Source of the DNA: Cohnella sp. GbtcB17
Lineage (GTDB): Bacteria; Bacillota; Bacilli; Paenibacillales; Paenibacillaceae
Assembly (NCBI RefSeq): GCF_019091135.1
Contig: NZ_JAGXJW010000002.1
Span: forward strand, 124,001-188,000
DNA length: 64,000 nt
Reading direction: 5' to 3'
Part shown: one piece after another, positions 18,901 through 27,141 of the stretch
Layout: each line of letters opens with the position of its first letter
Numbering within the stretch: position 1 is the first letter of the stretch
The notes under the pieces: generated by a model
What the model was told of the DNA's origin: nothing
The model's database searches: none
The model's input: the letters and a program-made list of their open reading frames with translations, nothing else
Made by a program: the position numbers and the translations under genes

Positions 18901-20101
18901 TGGCCAGCTCGCCCGAAGCCTGAATGCCGCTCACGTCAAACGCCAGGCTGCCGCCGGCTTCCGATGCCTTGGTCGCCGTCGTTCCGTTCCGGGGGACGAT
19001 CCGCTCGACCGTCAGCGTGCCCGGATCGTATTGAAGCGCGACCTTCGAGGAATTGCTCGTCCGGTCTCCGGCGAGGGATACGGTCACTTCGTAAAGCTCG
19101 TTGCTAACCGCTTCGGCCGGCGCAGACAGGACGAGGCGCTCGCCCGCGTCCTCGGTGAAGGCGTAGCTGAGCCGCGCCGGATTGCCCGCCTTATCCCTGG
19201 CGGTCACGACGACCTCGTGATAGCCGCTCGCGATGAGCGCCGCCGGCAGCGTCAGCAGCTTCGTTTCCTCCGAGTAAGCGGACTGGGCCGTCAAGTCCTG
19301 CCCGTCCACGAAGAGCGCGATCGAGCCCGGGTCGATGCCGGACATCTCGTCCGTGCCCGCCTGCACGTCCCGAATGCGCACCTCGAACTTGTTCAGGTCG
19401 CTCGTCAGCACGGCGTTCGGCGCCGGAGAGACGGCTTCGATCGCGGGCACTTCCCGATCGAGCCCCTTGTCTTCGTAAATCAACTGAACGTCGTCGATCC
19501 AGATCGAGCCCTTGTTTTTCTTGGACATATCGGATTGCTTCACCTGGAAGTAGAGCTCCAGGGAGCTGCCTTCGATCTTGTCCTGCGGAACGCCGACCTC
19601 TATGTACTTCCAGCCTGTCCAGTTCACGCCGACGGACGCGTCCGAATAATATTCCGGCGTAAATGAAGAGCCTTTGCTGTCGCGAAACTTCGTCGTCAAC
19701 AGGTGGCCGTCGTTGCTGCCGTACACCCACAAGCCGACTTTGATCGGCTTGCCCTGGACGGCGATGCTGCCCGTGCCGGGCGCCAGCTCCAGCTGCGACG
19801 GATTGTCGACGACGTCGATCATGTCGTAGTCGATCCGGAGCGAGTGGGCGCCGTTTCTTACGTGCTGCGGATCGCTCTCGATCGACGCGCCGGCCGATAC
19901 GACGCGCTTCGGATTTAACTTGACGACGCCGGGATCGCCGGATTCGAAGTTCTCCAGCATCAGCACGCCGTCGGCGTCAGGAGTCGTCGGGGCCGCTAGC
20001 GCGACATGTCTGGCGGTCGCCGGCACGGCGAAGGGTACGGCTAACAGCGCCGCCATCGATCCGACGATGATCCGGGCAAGGCGCTTATTGCTTTTTCTCA
20101 A
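15995..20101 (-). CDS. S-layer-anchored multidomain metallophosphoesterase
   Basis: About 1368 aa. The start is probably TTG at 20101, with GAGAGG 11 bp upstream; an in-frame GTG at 20110 sits too close to that site. Approximate domains in order: signal peptide 1-37; galactose-binding-like module 47-207; Ig-like segment 215-310; cohesin-like beta domain 324-447; SH3-type domain 490-555 (ASVYEDDDTSEPV, GWFEVMLPDGS); purple-acid-phosphatase-type Fn3 610-717; calcineurin-like phosphoesterase 725-970 with metal motifs FVTDSHVK, HGGDAVD, LGNHD, FHRPVYHT and VGHDHVYAR; Pro/Gly/Thr linker; three SLH motifs 1190-1368. It should hydrolyse phosphate esters at the cell surface. The substrate is unknown. 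Confidence 0.88.
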   Translation of the reverse strand: MRKSNKRLARIIVGSMAALLAVPFAVPATARHVALAAPTTPDADGVLMLENFESGDPGVVKLNPKRVVSAGASIESDPQHVRNGAHSLRIDYDMIDVVDNPSQLELAPGTGSIAVQGKPIKVGLWVYGSNDGHLLTTKFRDSKGSSFTPEYYSDASVGVNWTGWKYIEVGVPQDKIEGSSLELYFQVKQSDMSKKNKGSIWIDDVQLIYEDKGLDREVPAIEAVSPAPNAVLTSDLNKFEVRIRDVQAGTDEMSGIDPGSIALFVDGQDLTAQSAYSEETKLLTLPAALIASGYHEVVVTARDKAGNPARLSYAFTEDAGERLVLSAPAEAVSNELYEVTVSLAGDRTSNSSKVALQYDPGTLTVERIVPRNGTTATKASEAGGSLAFDVSGIQASGELATVQFRVSPDAVLGRGERFKLVKMSAGTLVSDASTFSSLAQPIRYTIAFPYLMTVEGVGLNSTSTFKVTTRDGAPFAGADVYLRGVLEQMAVVKLSAQASVYEDDDTSEPVVATLPAGTRVYGTPEADDGWFEVMLPDGSTTGYVEEANVDAASIVSLNLSLGRTDEKGELKTDLTTLALGAYKAQAVVGSKNSAAIGFEVVEPYGSLKPEYVQTYVTDELSSKLSVGWTTSPKAPQNYLQYVKAADWDQNASAPDASKVATVEAKSASQVLSELENGPKGEIRFNTALIEGLSESTAYKYRVGSEGAWSDWYDYRTADAKTSTPVSFMFVTDSHVKADNGKETYQALVRNALDTYPDTQFLMHGGDAVDVGGAFAEWKRLWEASSSYATFLPSATTLGNHDVKAEGKEVYVKSASLPDNGPDAYKEYAYSYDVDDAHFVVLNSEGTKEQMALQAQWLRRDLDGNDKKWTVAMFHRPVYHTEAGRGELAEDVKIYFADILESHKVDLVLVGHDHVYARTYPMADGKIAANGAGTVYLDGGSSGWKFYDGQKYDYLSFMYDDDVPVYTHVQIADDAIKVEARTLTGELVDSFGIAKTNGGTNPGTSGPGTPSSPTGTGETDKTVHELTEKELQAVQPNGELSVKVSGTVQQLKIGPSLLSKLAANQVGSLVIRGDDQPGIRIDASQLSALADGSDLVLTWKKEPFANADALKQVAAAPNAEASGRMAFTVSSNGKAFAYTLDWSGLSLTPYTNLYRVTADGTLELAVFSIVNQKRAAALSSGVTYAAVEVKRDYTDLAASHWSYSYVQMLSGIGVMQGTGNTQVSPDKKVTRAEFTAMIARALGLQASGTATFADVKGNAWYGAAVAAAAENGIVMGDRGGRFNPNADISRQEMAVMLRRALDYRKVAVLQDGDGTSFRDQAALATWARDAALALSKLGIMEGDAAGSFNPLAPASRAETAKVISLLLLQ

Positions 20102-20265
20102 CGGGGGCACATCCTCTCGTTTATGCGTTTTACCAATAAAAGAGATTATAGATGGCCGATGTCAACGGGGATGCGATAGATTGTCATCTCACCGTGAAGT
20201 TTGTCGAATGAAGGGGCGGGGGTGCTGCGGGCATGGGCGGTAAGTGGGTGCTGCGGGCTCGTTTA

Positions 20266-20460
20266 TCGATCTACGTTGATACTTGGGGCGGGGAACGTGG
20301 GCGGCGGGCTCGTTTGTCGATCTACGTTGATACTTGGGGCGGGGAACGTGGGCGGCGGGCTCGTTTGTCGATCTACGTTCATACTTGGGGCGGGGAACGT
20401 GGGCGGCGGGCTCGTTTGTCGATCTACGTTCATACTTGGGGCGGGAAGTGCGGGAGGCGC
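20266..20460. repeat. Intergenic tandem array D, 51-bp period, 4 units
   Basis: Units start at 20266, 20317, 20368 and 20419, exactly 51 bp apart and nearly identical over the whole unit. The core is TCGATCTACGTTSATACTT, followed by GGGGCGGGGAACGTGGGCGG. The core is the same family as array G at 48.5-48.9 kb. The array lies between the terminator of the GH-A hydrolase gene and the start of the SLH phosphoesterase gene; a partial unit precedes it from about 20215. Confidence 0.92.
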
Positions 20461-20463
20461 GTC

Positions 20464-20493
20464 AAAAAACCGCCAGGCAACTCGCCCTGGCGG
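20464..20493 (-). terminator. Rho-independent terminator of the GH-A hydrolase gene
   Basis: Minus strand: CCGCCAGG and CCTGGCGG form a perfect 8-bp stem with an 8-nt loop, followed by TTTTTTG. It lies 19 bp past the stop at 20512. Confidence 0.88.
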
Positions 20494-20511
20494 CATGCTA
20501 AGCCGTCTATA

Positions 20512-23500
20512 TTATTTCTCGTTCAAGCGAACGATCTGCGTCTCATCCGGCCGATAGACGGCGGTGACGTCGCCCGAACGGTCGATCGCGAACAGGACCG
20601 ACCGTTCGGCCTCCAGCTCGAACCGGTAGATGCCTCCGCCGACGGGATCGCGCACTTCGATCTCCGACGAAACGGCGTACTCGGAGACAAAGATAAACAG
20701 CGAGCCTGCGGCAAATTCCAGCTTGCGCCCGAAGACGCCGGGCAGCTCGCCGCCGCGTCTCCACTCCAACTCCGGTCCGACGCCCGCCTCTCGCAGCGCA
20801 TACCGGTACAGCTCCGTCAGCGTCGCGTTCCGCTCGTTCAGCTCGACTGGCAGCGGACAGCGGATCAGCTTGCCCCGCCCGAGCGCATGAACCGTGACCG
20901 GCACGGCGCCGTTCGCGTCCGCCGCATCGGCCGGCAGCTCCTTGGCCGTCTCGGCGAACCGCAGCTTGGGAAACGAGACCGGCAGCCCCCGCCCCTCGAG
21001 CAGCAGCAGCTCTTCCCGCCGCACGTTCGCCCACCGTGTATCCCCGATCCGCGAAGCCATGCGGGATGTCGACCGCCAGTATTCGTCGAGGCCCATCGGG
21101 CCGGTGAACAACAGCGTGCAGCCGCTCTTTTCGACGTGCGCCAGCAGACGATCCAGTGCCTCGCCGCTGAAGTTATGCGGACTCGGGACGATCAGCAGCC
21201 TGGGCGGATGATCGTCCAGCGAATCGAGCGCGTACTCCGACAGACCGCGAATCGGCTGCTTCAGCTCGTAGAGCATCGTGCGGGTCAGCCGCGTCGTCGC
21301 GTCCATCGCGAGCTTGCGCGTCGAGAAGTCGTTGGAGAACGGATAGACGATCGCCGTCTCCTCCAGCCTGCGCTCCTCGAACAAGTCCGAGATCGAAGCC
21401 ATGAACCGGCCGAAGTCGTACGACACGTCCGCCTCCGGCTTCTGCGTGCCGTCCGCGCGCAGCGCGCCGATGTTCGACTCGTTCACGTTGTGCATGTAGG
21501 GATTGATGTTCCATATCCACTGCACGGCGCCCGCCCCGCCCGAAGCGAAGGCGTACGCGTACTTGCGCTCGAGAATCGCCTTCAGCTCGCGCTCGGAGCG
21601 CTTGGCCTTGCCTTCCGGCGTCTCCACGTACATGAGGCCGGTCTCCTGAACGAGGTTCGGCTTGTCCGGCGTCTTCGTGAAGATGCCGTCCCACATCAGG
21701 TCGTCGTTCTGCCACCACGTATGCACGGTCGTATAATCGACTGCCGGTCCGTAGAAAAACGGGGACGGCCGCTGGCTGCAAATACCTTCGTCCTGGCCGA
21801 CCGTCACGAGCTGCGCAGGCTGCGCGTCGCGGATCGTGGCGCTGAGCTCGCGTACCCACCGGTTGTGCATGTCCATGGAGAAAAGCGTGTAATCAAGCAG
21901 CCTCGCATTGCGCCGGGGCTGCACGCCGGTGACCTTGAACTGCAGATCCGCCAATGTCGGCGCGCGGATCGACTCGAAGTCGGGCAGCTCCTCGGGTGTC
22001 ATGTTCCAGCGTTCCTGAAGGAGCTGGATGCTGCCGTCGTGACGCGTCTTGAGCCAATCCGAATACAATCTTTTCTCATGAGGATCTCCCGCCGTCTGCG
22101 GGCCGTTAAAAATATTCCGGGGATCGAACAGGGAAGGCTCGTTGATCAGATCCCAGTGCACATGCGTCGAGGAGGCGTGCCGCGACACGATCGAGGCGAT
22201 AAAACGCTTCTGGGCCTCCACGCTTCGCGGGTCGAGGTAAGGGTTTGCCCCTTCCCACAGCTCCGGCGTGAACGTAAAAAACGTAAAGGTCACCTCGAGC
22301 CCATGACGCTTGGCCGTCAACAAAAAGGCGTCTATCGCCCGCATCGCCTCCTCCGACGCATGACCGTCGACAAACATCGTCTGCCGCCACATCGACCAGA
22401 TGCCGGTGCGTATCAGGTTGATGCCCGCCCGGCTCATCTCGGCCATGTCGCGGTTCCATGCGGCGGCGTTGGGCAGCAGCAGGAACTTGCGCGCCACGTC
22501 CGACGTCATGTACGTCATCCCGACGATCGGGACCGGCCGCCCTCCGCGCTCGAAGTAGTCGCGGCCGCACGCCAGAAACTCCCCCTCGGCCAGCAGCTTG
22601 CGGTCGAAGCCCCAAAAGCCTTGGCGGAGCAGCCGGATCTCCCCATCGTCGGACGTCGCCCGGCATTCCGCTTCGTAATAGCCCGGCTCAGCGTTTATGC
22701 CGACGGGAAGCCGCAAAAACCGAAGCTCGCGGGAAGCCTCGAGCGAAGCGCTCTCCGTCCAGATCCGTTCGCGGCTCCCGTACTTGCCGACGAGGGCGAC
22801 CGAGAGCTCGAACGTCCATTTCATCCCGCTCGCGTCTTCTCCCGCCGTTAATCGGCTCAGCGCCTGAAGCTGCACGGTCACAATCGGCCGCTCTCCGATC
22901 TCGTAGCTGGCATAGTTCGGCTTGAACCAGATCTCGGTCACGCCTTTCGCGCAATAGCCGGCCCAATCCGCGAGCGCCTGCAGCCCCTCGTCCTGCCACA
23001 GCTTCGCCTCCGCCTCCAGATGAACGAACAGCCATCGCCCGCCGGCAAAGTCGCCCTTCGTATTTTCCAGCAGCACGGCCGGCGCCGCCACTTCGCGCCC
23101 GTCTCGCGACTCGCCCTTCAGCAGCGGATGAAGATGGGCGTCCATCGGGCCAGATGTCCCTCCGTCGCCCGGATGGTCGTCAAGCGTCGTGAAGTGCGCG
23201 ACGATACCGTACGTCGGCTGCACGCCAAACAGCGCTTCTCTGCCGGCAAAAAGCGGGAATTCCTCGGAGGAACGATACTTCACGATCGGCTCGGGATCGA
23301 CGGGCAGAAGCTCGTGGATGCCGAGCTGTTGATGGTAGGCCGTCTGCTCCGTCTCCAGCGTCCAAGCGCCATCCTCGCTCCGGTAGGCGGGACGACGGAA
23401 CGGTGCTCCTCCTACATGCAGCAAACCGCCGCCCCTCTTCAGAAAGGCGGAGAGCGCAGGCCAATCCGACTTTGGAAAATAGGGGCCGTGCAGATGAATG

Positions 23501-23646
23501 GCCGCTGTGGCATGCGCAAGCGCCGATTCCCACTCCCCGGCCGCCGCTAGCGTACCGAGCTTCGCCAGCTCCTGCAGCGCGCGGGCGTCGGGCCGTACTC
23601 CGGGAAAGGGCAGGCTCTCATCGTATAAAATCGCGATTTTGCTCAT
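20512..23646 (-). CDS. Large cytoplasmic clan GH-A glycoside hydrolase, family not certain
   Basis: 1044 aa from ATG 23646 (GGAGG 10 bp upstream; a 15-codon extension has no ribosome site). There is no signal peptide. Residues 1-235 resemble a Rossmann/glutamine-amidotransferase-like fold (KIAILYDESLPF, GGGLLHVGGAPF). A beta-sandwich (about 240-350) precedes a TIM barrel (about 370-700) with acid/base Glu503 in HWDLINEPSLF and probable nucleophile Glu668 in PNLVQETGLMY. A second Rossmann-like and a beta domain follow. The layout recalls GH2/GH5/GH42-like beta-galactosidases or mannosidases. Substrate is unknown. A strong terminator separates it from the operon upstream. Confidence 0.72.
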   Translation of the reverse strand: MSKIAILYDESLPFPGVRPDARALQELAKLGTLAAAGEWESALAHATAAIHLHGPYFPKSDWPALSAFLKRGGGLLHVGGAPFRRPAYRSEDGAWTLETEQTAYHQQLGIHELLPVDPEPIVKYRSSEEFPLFAGREALFGVQPTYGIVAHFTTLDDHPGDGGTSGPMDAHLHPLLKGESRDGREVAAPAVLLENTKGDFAGGRWLFVHLEAEAKLWQDEGLQALADWAGYCAKGVTEIWFKPNYASYEIGERPIVTVQLQALSRLTAGEDASGMKWTFELSVALVGKYGSRERIWTESASLEASRELRFLRLPVGINAEPGYYEAECRATSDDGEIRLLRQGFWGFDRKLLAEGEFLACGRDYFERGGRPVPIVGMTYMTSDVARKFLLLPNAAAWNRDMAEMSRAGINLIRTGIWSMWRQTMFVDGHASEEAMRAIDAFLLTAKRHGLEVTFTFFTFTPELWEGANPYLDPRSVEAQKRFIASIVSRHASSTHVHWDLINEPSLFDPRNIFNGPQTAGDPHEKRLYSDWLKTRHDGSIQLLQERWNMTPEELPDFESIRAPTLADLQFKVTGVQPRRNARLLDYTLFSMDMHNRWVRELSATIRDAQPAQLVTVGQDEGICSQRPSPFFYGPAVDYTTVHTWWQNDDLMWDGIFTKTPDKPNLVQETGLMYVETPEGKAKRSERELKAILERKYAYAFASGGAGAVQWIWNINPYMHNVNESNIGALRADGTQKPEADVSYDFGRFMASISDLFEERRLEETAIVYPFSNDFSTRKLAMDATTRLTRTMLYELKQPIRGLSEYALDSLDDHPPRLLIVPSPHNFSGEALDRLLAHVEKSGCTLLFTGPMGLDEYWRSTSRMASRIGDTRWANVRREELLLLEGRGLPVSFPKLRFAETAKELPADAADANGAVPVTVHALGRGKLIRCPLPVELNERNATLTELYRYALREAGVGPELEWRRGGELPGVFGRKLEFAAGSLFIFVSEYAVSSEIEVRDPVGGGIYRFELEAERSVLFAIDRSGDVTAVYRPDETQIVRLNEK

Positions 23647-23703
23647 CCGATCGTTTCCTCCGTTGTCGTCTTTATCGTCTTGTCGGCCCATTCTTCACTT
23701 CCG

Positions 23704-23740
23704 AAAAAAAGCGCCACCCGGCCAGCGTGCCGAATGACGC
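23704..23740 (-). terminator. Strong rho-independent terminator after the Gfo/Idh gene
   Basis: On the minus strand GCGTCATTCGGC and GCCGGGTGGCGC pair over 12 bp (G-U pairs included) around ACGCTG, followed by TTTTTTT. It ends only about 45 bp before the ribosome site of the next gene in the same direction. Confidence 0.88.
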
Positions 23741-23756
23741 TTCAAGCCGCCCGCGA

Positions 23757-24827
23757 TTACGAGAGCCGGATCTCCTCGCCTTTTTCCGCCGACTCGTAAA
23801 TGCCGCACAGCATCTTCATGACCTCGACCCCGTCGGACACCGGACTGATCGGCTCGCTGCCCGTCCGGACGCAGTCTACGAAGTGGTCGATCTCGTTTTG
23901 AAAGGCGCTCTCCAAGTGGAAACCCGGATGGTCGGTCTGCGGCGTCACGTTCAGAATCGTGTCATGCTTCTCCGTCACGATCGCGAGCGCCGGATCGATC
24001 TCGACGCCGCCTTTGTCGCCGAACAGGGAGATCGTCGTCTTGTTCTCCTTGGCGTGCAGCGTGAAGCTCGCTTCCAGCAGGAGGGACGCGCCGCCCTCGA
24101 AGCGGATGATCGCGTTCGCCATGTCCTCGACCGTGTTGCGCGAAGCGTCGTAATCGGCTGCCTTATAGGAGGTCATATGCTTGACGTTGGCGCGGTTGCC
24201 CAGCTTGCGGTACGTATTCGCGGAAACGGACACCGGCTTGGGGCGGCCCATCAGGTACCAGCAAAGATCGACAACATGAACCCCGATATCGATGACCGGT
24301 CCGCCGCCGGAGCGTTCCTTGTCCGCGAACCAGCCGCCCGGGTTGCCCACCCGGCGGATGCTCGAAGCCTTCGCGTAATAAAACTCGCCAAGCTCCCCCG
24401 TATCCGCGAACTGCTTCACGAGCTGCGCGTTGTTGTCGTAGCGGCGGACGTAGCCGACCTGCAGCTTGCGGCCCGTCGCGCGAACGGCTTCCTCGATCCG
24501 GAGCGCCGCCTCGACCGTCGTGCTGAGCGGCTTTTCCAGCAGCACGTGAAGTCCCGCTTGAAGCGCCGCGATCGCGATCGGCTCATGGGTGTTGTTCCAG
24601 GTGCAGATGCTCACCCCGTCCAGGCCGGCTTCGGCGAACATGCGATTATAATCGGAAAACGCCTGCGGCGCGCCGTACTTGGCGGCAGTCGCCTTCGCCC
24701 GCTCCTCGTTCAGGTCGCAGATCGCCTCGATGCGGACGTTCGGGTTGTTCTTGTAGGCGTTCAGGTGAAGCTCCGAGATGGTCCCGACGCCGACGACACC
24801 GATCTTCACTTGCTCCGTGCTGCTCAT
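23757..24827 (-). CDS. Gfo/Idh/MocA family NAD(P)-dependent dehydrogenase
   Basis: 356 aa from ATG 24827; its start overlaps the stop of the M20 gene (ATGA), so translation is coupled. The N-terminal Rossmann fold has the dinucleotide loop GVVGVGTISELHLNAY (about 10-25). The family motif HVLLEKPLSTTVEAAL holds the conserved EKP lysine near residue 98. The catalytic region GGGPVIDIGVHVVDLCWYLMG (shown in part; about 180-200) has the usual D-xGxH pattern. Family members oxidise or reduce sugars, inositols or related hydroxy compounds; substrate cannot be read here. It is the last gene of the ridA-like operon and is followed by a strong terminator. Confidence 0.92.
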   Translation of the reverse strand: MSSTEQVKIGVVGVGTISELHLNAYKNNPNVRIEAICDLNEERAKATAAKYGAPQAFSDYNRMFAEAGLDGVSICTWNNTHEPIAIAALQAGLHVLLEKPLSTTVEAALRIEEAVRATGRKLQVGYVRRYDNNAQLVKQFADTGELGEFYYAKASSIRRVGNPGGWFADKERSGGGPVIDIGVHVVDLCWYLMGRPKPVSVSANTYRKLGNRANVKHMTSYKAADYDASRNTVEDMANAIIRFEGGASLLLEASFTLHAKENKTTISLFGDKGGVEIDPALAIVTEKHDTILNVTPQTDHPGFHLESAFQNEIDHFVDCVRTGSEPISPVSDGVEVMKMLCGIYESAEKGEEIRLS

Positions 24828-26026
24828 GCCGTTTCTTCCTCTCCCTCTTCGTCTATGTAATTCGCGATGAGCGCCGTGAGCGCGTCCGCGGCCGCACATA
24901 CCTCGGCCAGCTCCACCCATTCGTCGTCCGTATGCGCCTGGCGGATGTCGCCCGGTCCGAAGACGATGGACGGGACCCCGACTCTGGCCAGCTTGCTCGC
25001 ATCCGTTCCATAGGCGGCGCCGTGCTCGGCAGTTCCTCGCTTCACCCGGTCCACCGCGCGCGCGAGCTTGCCGACGACAGGCACGTCGGTACTGATTTCC
25101 ATGGCATAATCGATAATAAAAGGCTCGTGAACGACGAGCTCGAGGCCCGGCGTCTCCCGCGCGAACCGCTCAAGGCCAGCCTTCGTCCGTTGCCAAACGT
25201 CGAGCGGCTCCTCGCCAGGAACCGTCCTGCGATCGATGGTCAGCGTGCAGGCACCGGGAATGGTATTCGGCGCATCTCCGCCCTCGATCTGCGCGATGCA
25301 ATGCGTCGGCGGCCCGACGAGCGGATGCCGTAGCGCCTCGTAGCCGGGCTCGATGACTTCGCTCAGGTAGCGAACGATCTTCATCGCTTGCTCGATCGCG
25401 TTGACGCCCTTGCTTGGATCCGAGCTATGACCGGCGATACCGCGCGCCTCGATGCGGAAACGAACGCAGCCCTTGTGCGCCACCACCCGGCTGAGCCCCG
25501 TCGGCTCGCCGACGATCGAGGCCTCGTAGCGGAGCTCGCCCGCCTCGATCGCCTGGGCCAGCTTCGCCACGCCGGCATAGCGGTATTCCTCGTCGACGAC
25601 CGCTGCGAGGTGCACGCCGACCGGCGGTTTGCGTCCGCTCCGGGCGAGCGTGCCTAGTGCGACCAGCATCGCCGCCAGCGACGCTTTGGTATCGCACGCG
25701 CCTCTGCCGTACAGCCGGCCCGACGCCGTCTTCGCGCCGAAGGGCTCGACCGTCATGCCCGTCGTCTGCACCGTGTCCATATGCGCTTCCAGCAGCAGCG
25801 TTCTGTCGGCGCGAACGCCGGGCAGCATGCCGATGACGTTGCTTCGGTCTTCAGTGACAGGCTGCATGATGCATCTGATCCCGTTGCTCTCCAGGTAGTT
25901 TCGGACGTATGCCGCGACGTCACCCTCGCCCGTTCCGCCCGGGAAAGCCGGGTTCACGCTGGGGATTGCCACGAGGTCCCGGAGCACCCGGCAAATCTCT
26001 TCGCGATCGACGATCGGAAAAGCCAT
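24824..26026 (-). CDS. M20 family metallo-hydrolase (ArgE/DapE/ACY1-like deacylase or peptidase)
   Basis: 400 aa from ATG 26026, preceded by GGGGGAGG; upstream in-frame ATGs have no ribosome site. Two-zinc M20 signatures are present: LLLEAHMDTVQ (His and catalytic Asp), YGRGACDTKASLAAM (bridging Asp), AAVVDEEYRYAG (Glu pair), and VGEPTG. GIAGHSSDPSKGVNAIEQA marks the dimerisation domain, with the usual GHSS. The final metal His is in DIRQAHTDDEWVE. It probably removes an acyl or peptide group from an amino-acid-like compound. It lies 17 bp after the aldolase gene and overlaps the next start. Confidence 0.92.
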   Translation of the reverse strand: MAFPIVDREEICRVLRDLVAIPSVNPAFPGGTGEGDVAAYVRNYLESNGIRCIMQPVTEDRSNVIGMLPGVRADRTLLLEAHMDTVQTTGMTVEPFGAKTASGRLYGRGACDTKASLAAMLVALGTLARSGRKPPVGVHLAAVVDEEYRYAGVAKLAQAIEAGELRYEASIVGEPTGLSRVVAHKGCVRFRIEARGIAGHSSDPSKGVNAIEQAMKIVRYLSEVIEPGYEALRHPLVGPPTHCIAQIEGGDAPNTIPGACTLTIDRRTVPGEEPLDVWQRTKAGLERFARETPGLELVVHEPFIIDYAMEISTDVPVVGKLARAVDRVKRGTAEHGAAYGTDASKLARVGVPSIVFGPGDIRQAHTDDEWVELAEVCAAADALTALIANYIDEEGEEETA

Positions 26027-26043
26027 CTTCCTCCCCCTCTTCT

Positions 26044-27141
26044 TTAGTAGCAGCATCCGCGCGCGTCGATCCGGATCCACTCCTCCAGTTCCCCGCCGCG
26101 CACGCCGGCTACCCGGTCGCACAGGTTCGGGAGCACGCAGGAGTGATTCGGGATCAGCTCCAGCCGGTCGCCGACCTTAATCTGTTCCGACGCCGGATCG
26201 AATTCCAGGAAGCCGTGCTCCTCGTTCAAGCCCGCTATCCGGATGCCCGGACGGCCGACGACGATGCCGAAGCCTTCCCGGCCGTGCGCCCGGTCCCCGG
26301 TCAGCGTCTTCGTGCCGGCGTCGATCGTCGCATAGCCGGGCAGCGGCACGCTGACGACGGTCACGATGACGCGCAGCGCGCAATCTTCCTCGCGAGCGAT
26401 GCCGAGGCCGACGCCGGACGCATCGAAGAACACATAGTTGCCGGCTCTCACTTCGGTCACGCCTTGGAGCTCATGGCTGTAAATCGCCGCGGGCGAAGAT
26501 CCGGTGCTCACGATGCCGACCGGAATGCCTTCGCTCCGCAGCAGCTCCGCCGTGGCGCTCATCTCGGCCGCCTCGCCGCGAATCGCCGCCGTGAATCCGG
26601 CTTCGTCCCGCTGCGCGTAGATTTTGCCGTAATAGCCCATGAGGCCTGCGATCTCGATCCCCGGCAGCTCGCGCAGCTCTTTTGCGAACGCAAGCGTGTC
26701 CGCGCCCGGCTGGCATCCGCCGCGATGGAGGCCGCCGTCGATCTCGATCAGCACTCGGCCCGGCTTGCCGGTGCGGGTGCCGACGGCGGACAGCCCCTCC
26801 GCGACCGGCATGCTGTCCGCCGTCACGATCAGGCTCGCGCGGCGATGCAGCGCTTCGAGACGGCGCAGCTTGTCCTCACCGATAATCGAATAGGCGATGA
26901 GGATATCCTTGATGCCGGCGTCCGCGAACGCCTCCGCCTCCGACAGCTTGGCCACCGTGATGCCGACGGCCCCCGCCGCCAGCTGGCGGCGCGCGATCGC
27001 GGCCGACTTGTGCGATTTCATATGCGGCCGGTGGGCGACGCCGGTTCGGCGCAGGCGCTCCGCCATCGCCGAGATGTTTCGCTCGGCGATGTCCAGATCG
27101 ACGATGACGGCCGGCGTCGTCAAGTCCGCATAAAGGCTCAC
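26044..27141 (-). CDS. D-threonine aldolase / D-serine dehydratase family PLP enzyme
   Basis: 365 aa. GTG at 27141 overlaps the preceding stop (GTGA) and has GAGGAGG directly upstream. It has the fold-type III barrel of alanine-racemase-like enzymes: the family opening LTTPAVIVDLDIAERNI, the PLP lysine region HRPHMKSHKSAAIA (about 38-51), and IDGGLHRGGCQPG. The C-terminal domain has the metal-binding PNHSCVLPN (His and Cys), which distinguishes this family from alanine racemases. It should cleave or dehydrate a beta-hydroxy-D-amino acid using PLP and a divalent metal. The true substrate is unknown. Pairing with a RidA-type imine deaminase suits an enamine-producing dehydratase. Confidence 0.9.
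   Translation of the reverse strand: MSLYADLTTPAVIVDLDIAERNISAMAERLRRTGVAHRPHMKSHKSAAIARRQLAAGAVGITVAKLSEAEAFADAGIKDILIAYSIIGEDKLRRLEALHRRASLIVTADSMPVAEGLSAVGTRTGKPGRVLIEIDGGLHRGGCQPGADTLAFAKELRELPGIEIAGLMGYYGKIYAQRDEAGFTAAIRGEAAEMSATAELLRSEGIPVGIVSTGSSPAAIYSHELQGVTEVRAGNYVFFDASGVGLGIAREEDCALRVIVTVVSVPLPGYATIDAGTKTLTGDRAHGREGFGIVVGRPGIRIAGLNEEHGFLEFDPASEQIKVGDRLELIPNHSCVLPNLCDRVAGVRGGELEEWIRIDARGCCY

Noticed and set aside
16000-19666. Several long plus-strand frames opposite the SLH phosphoesterase
   Set aside because: High third-position GC of the real gene opens the antisense frames; Arg-rich with no family signature.
20233-22851. Very long plus-strand open frame opposite the GH-A hydrolase
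   Set aside because: Shadow of the GC-rich minus-strand gene; composition is Arg/His/Gln-rich without any domain, and its N-terminus is array D.
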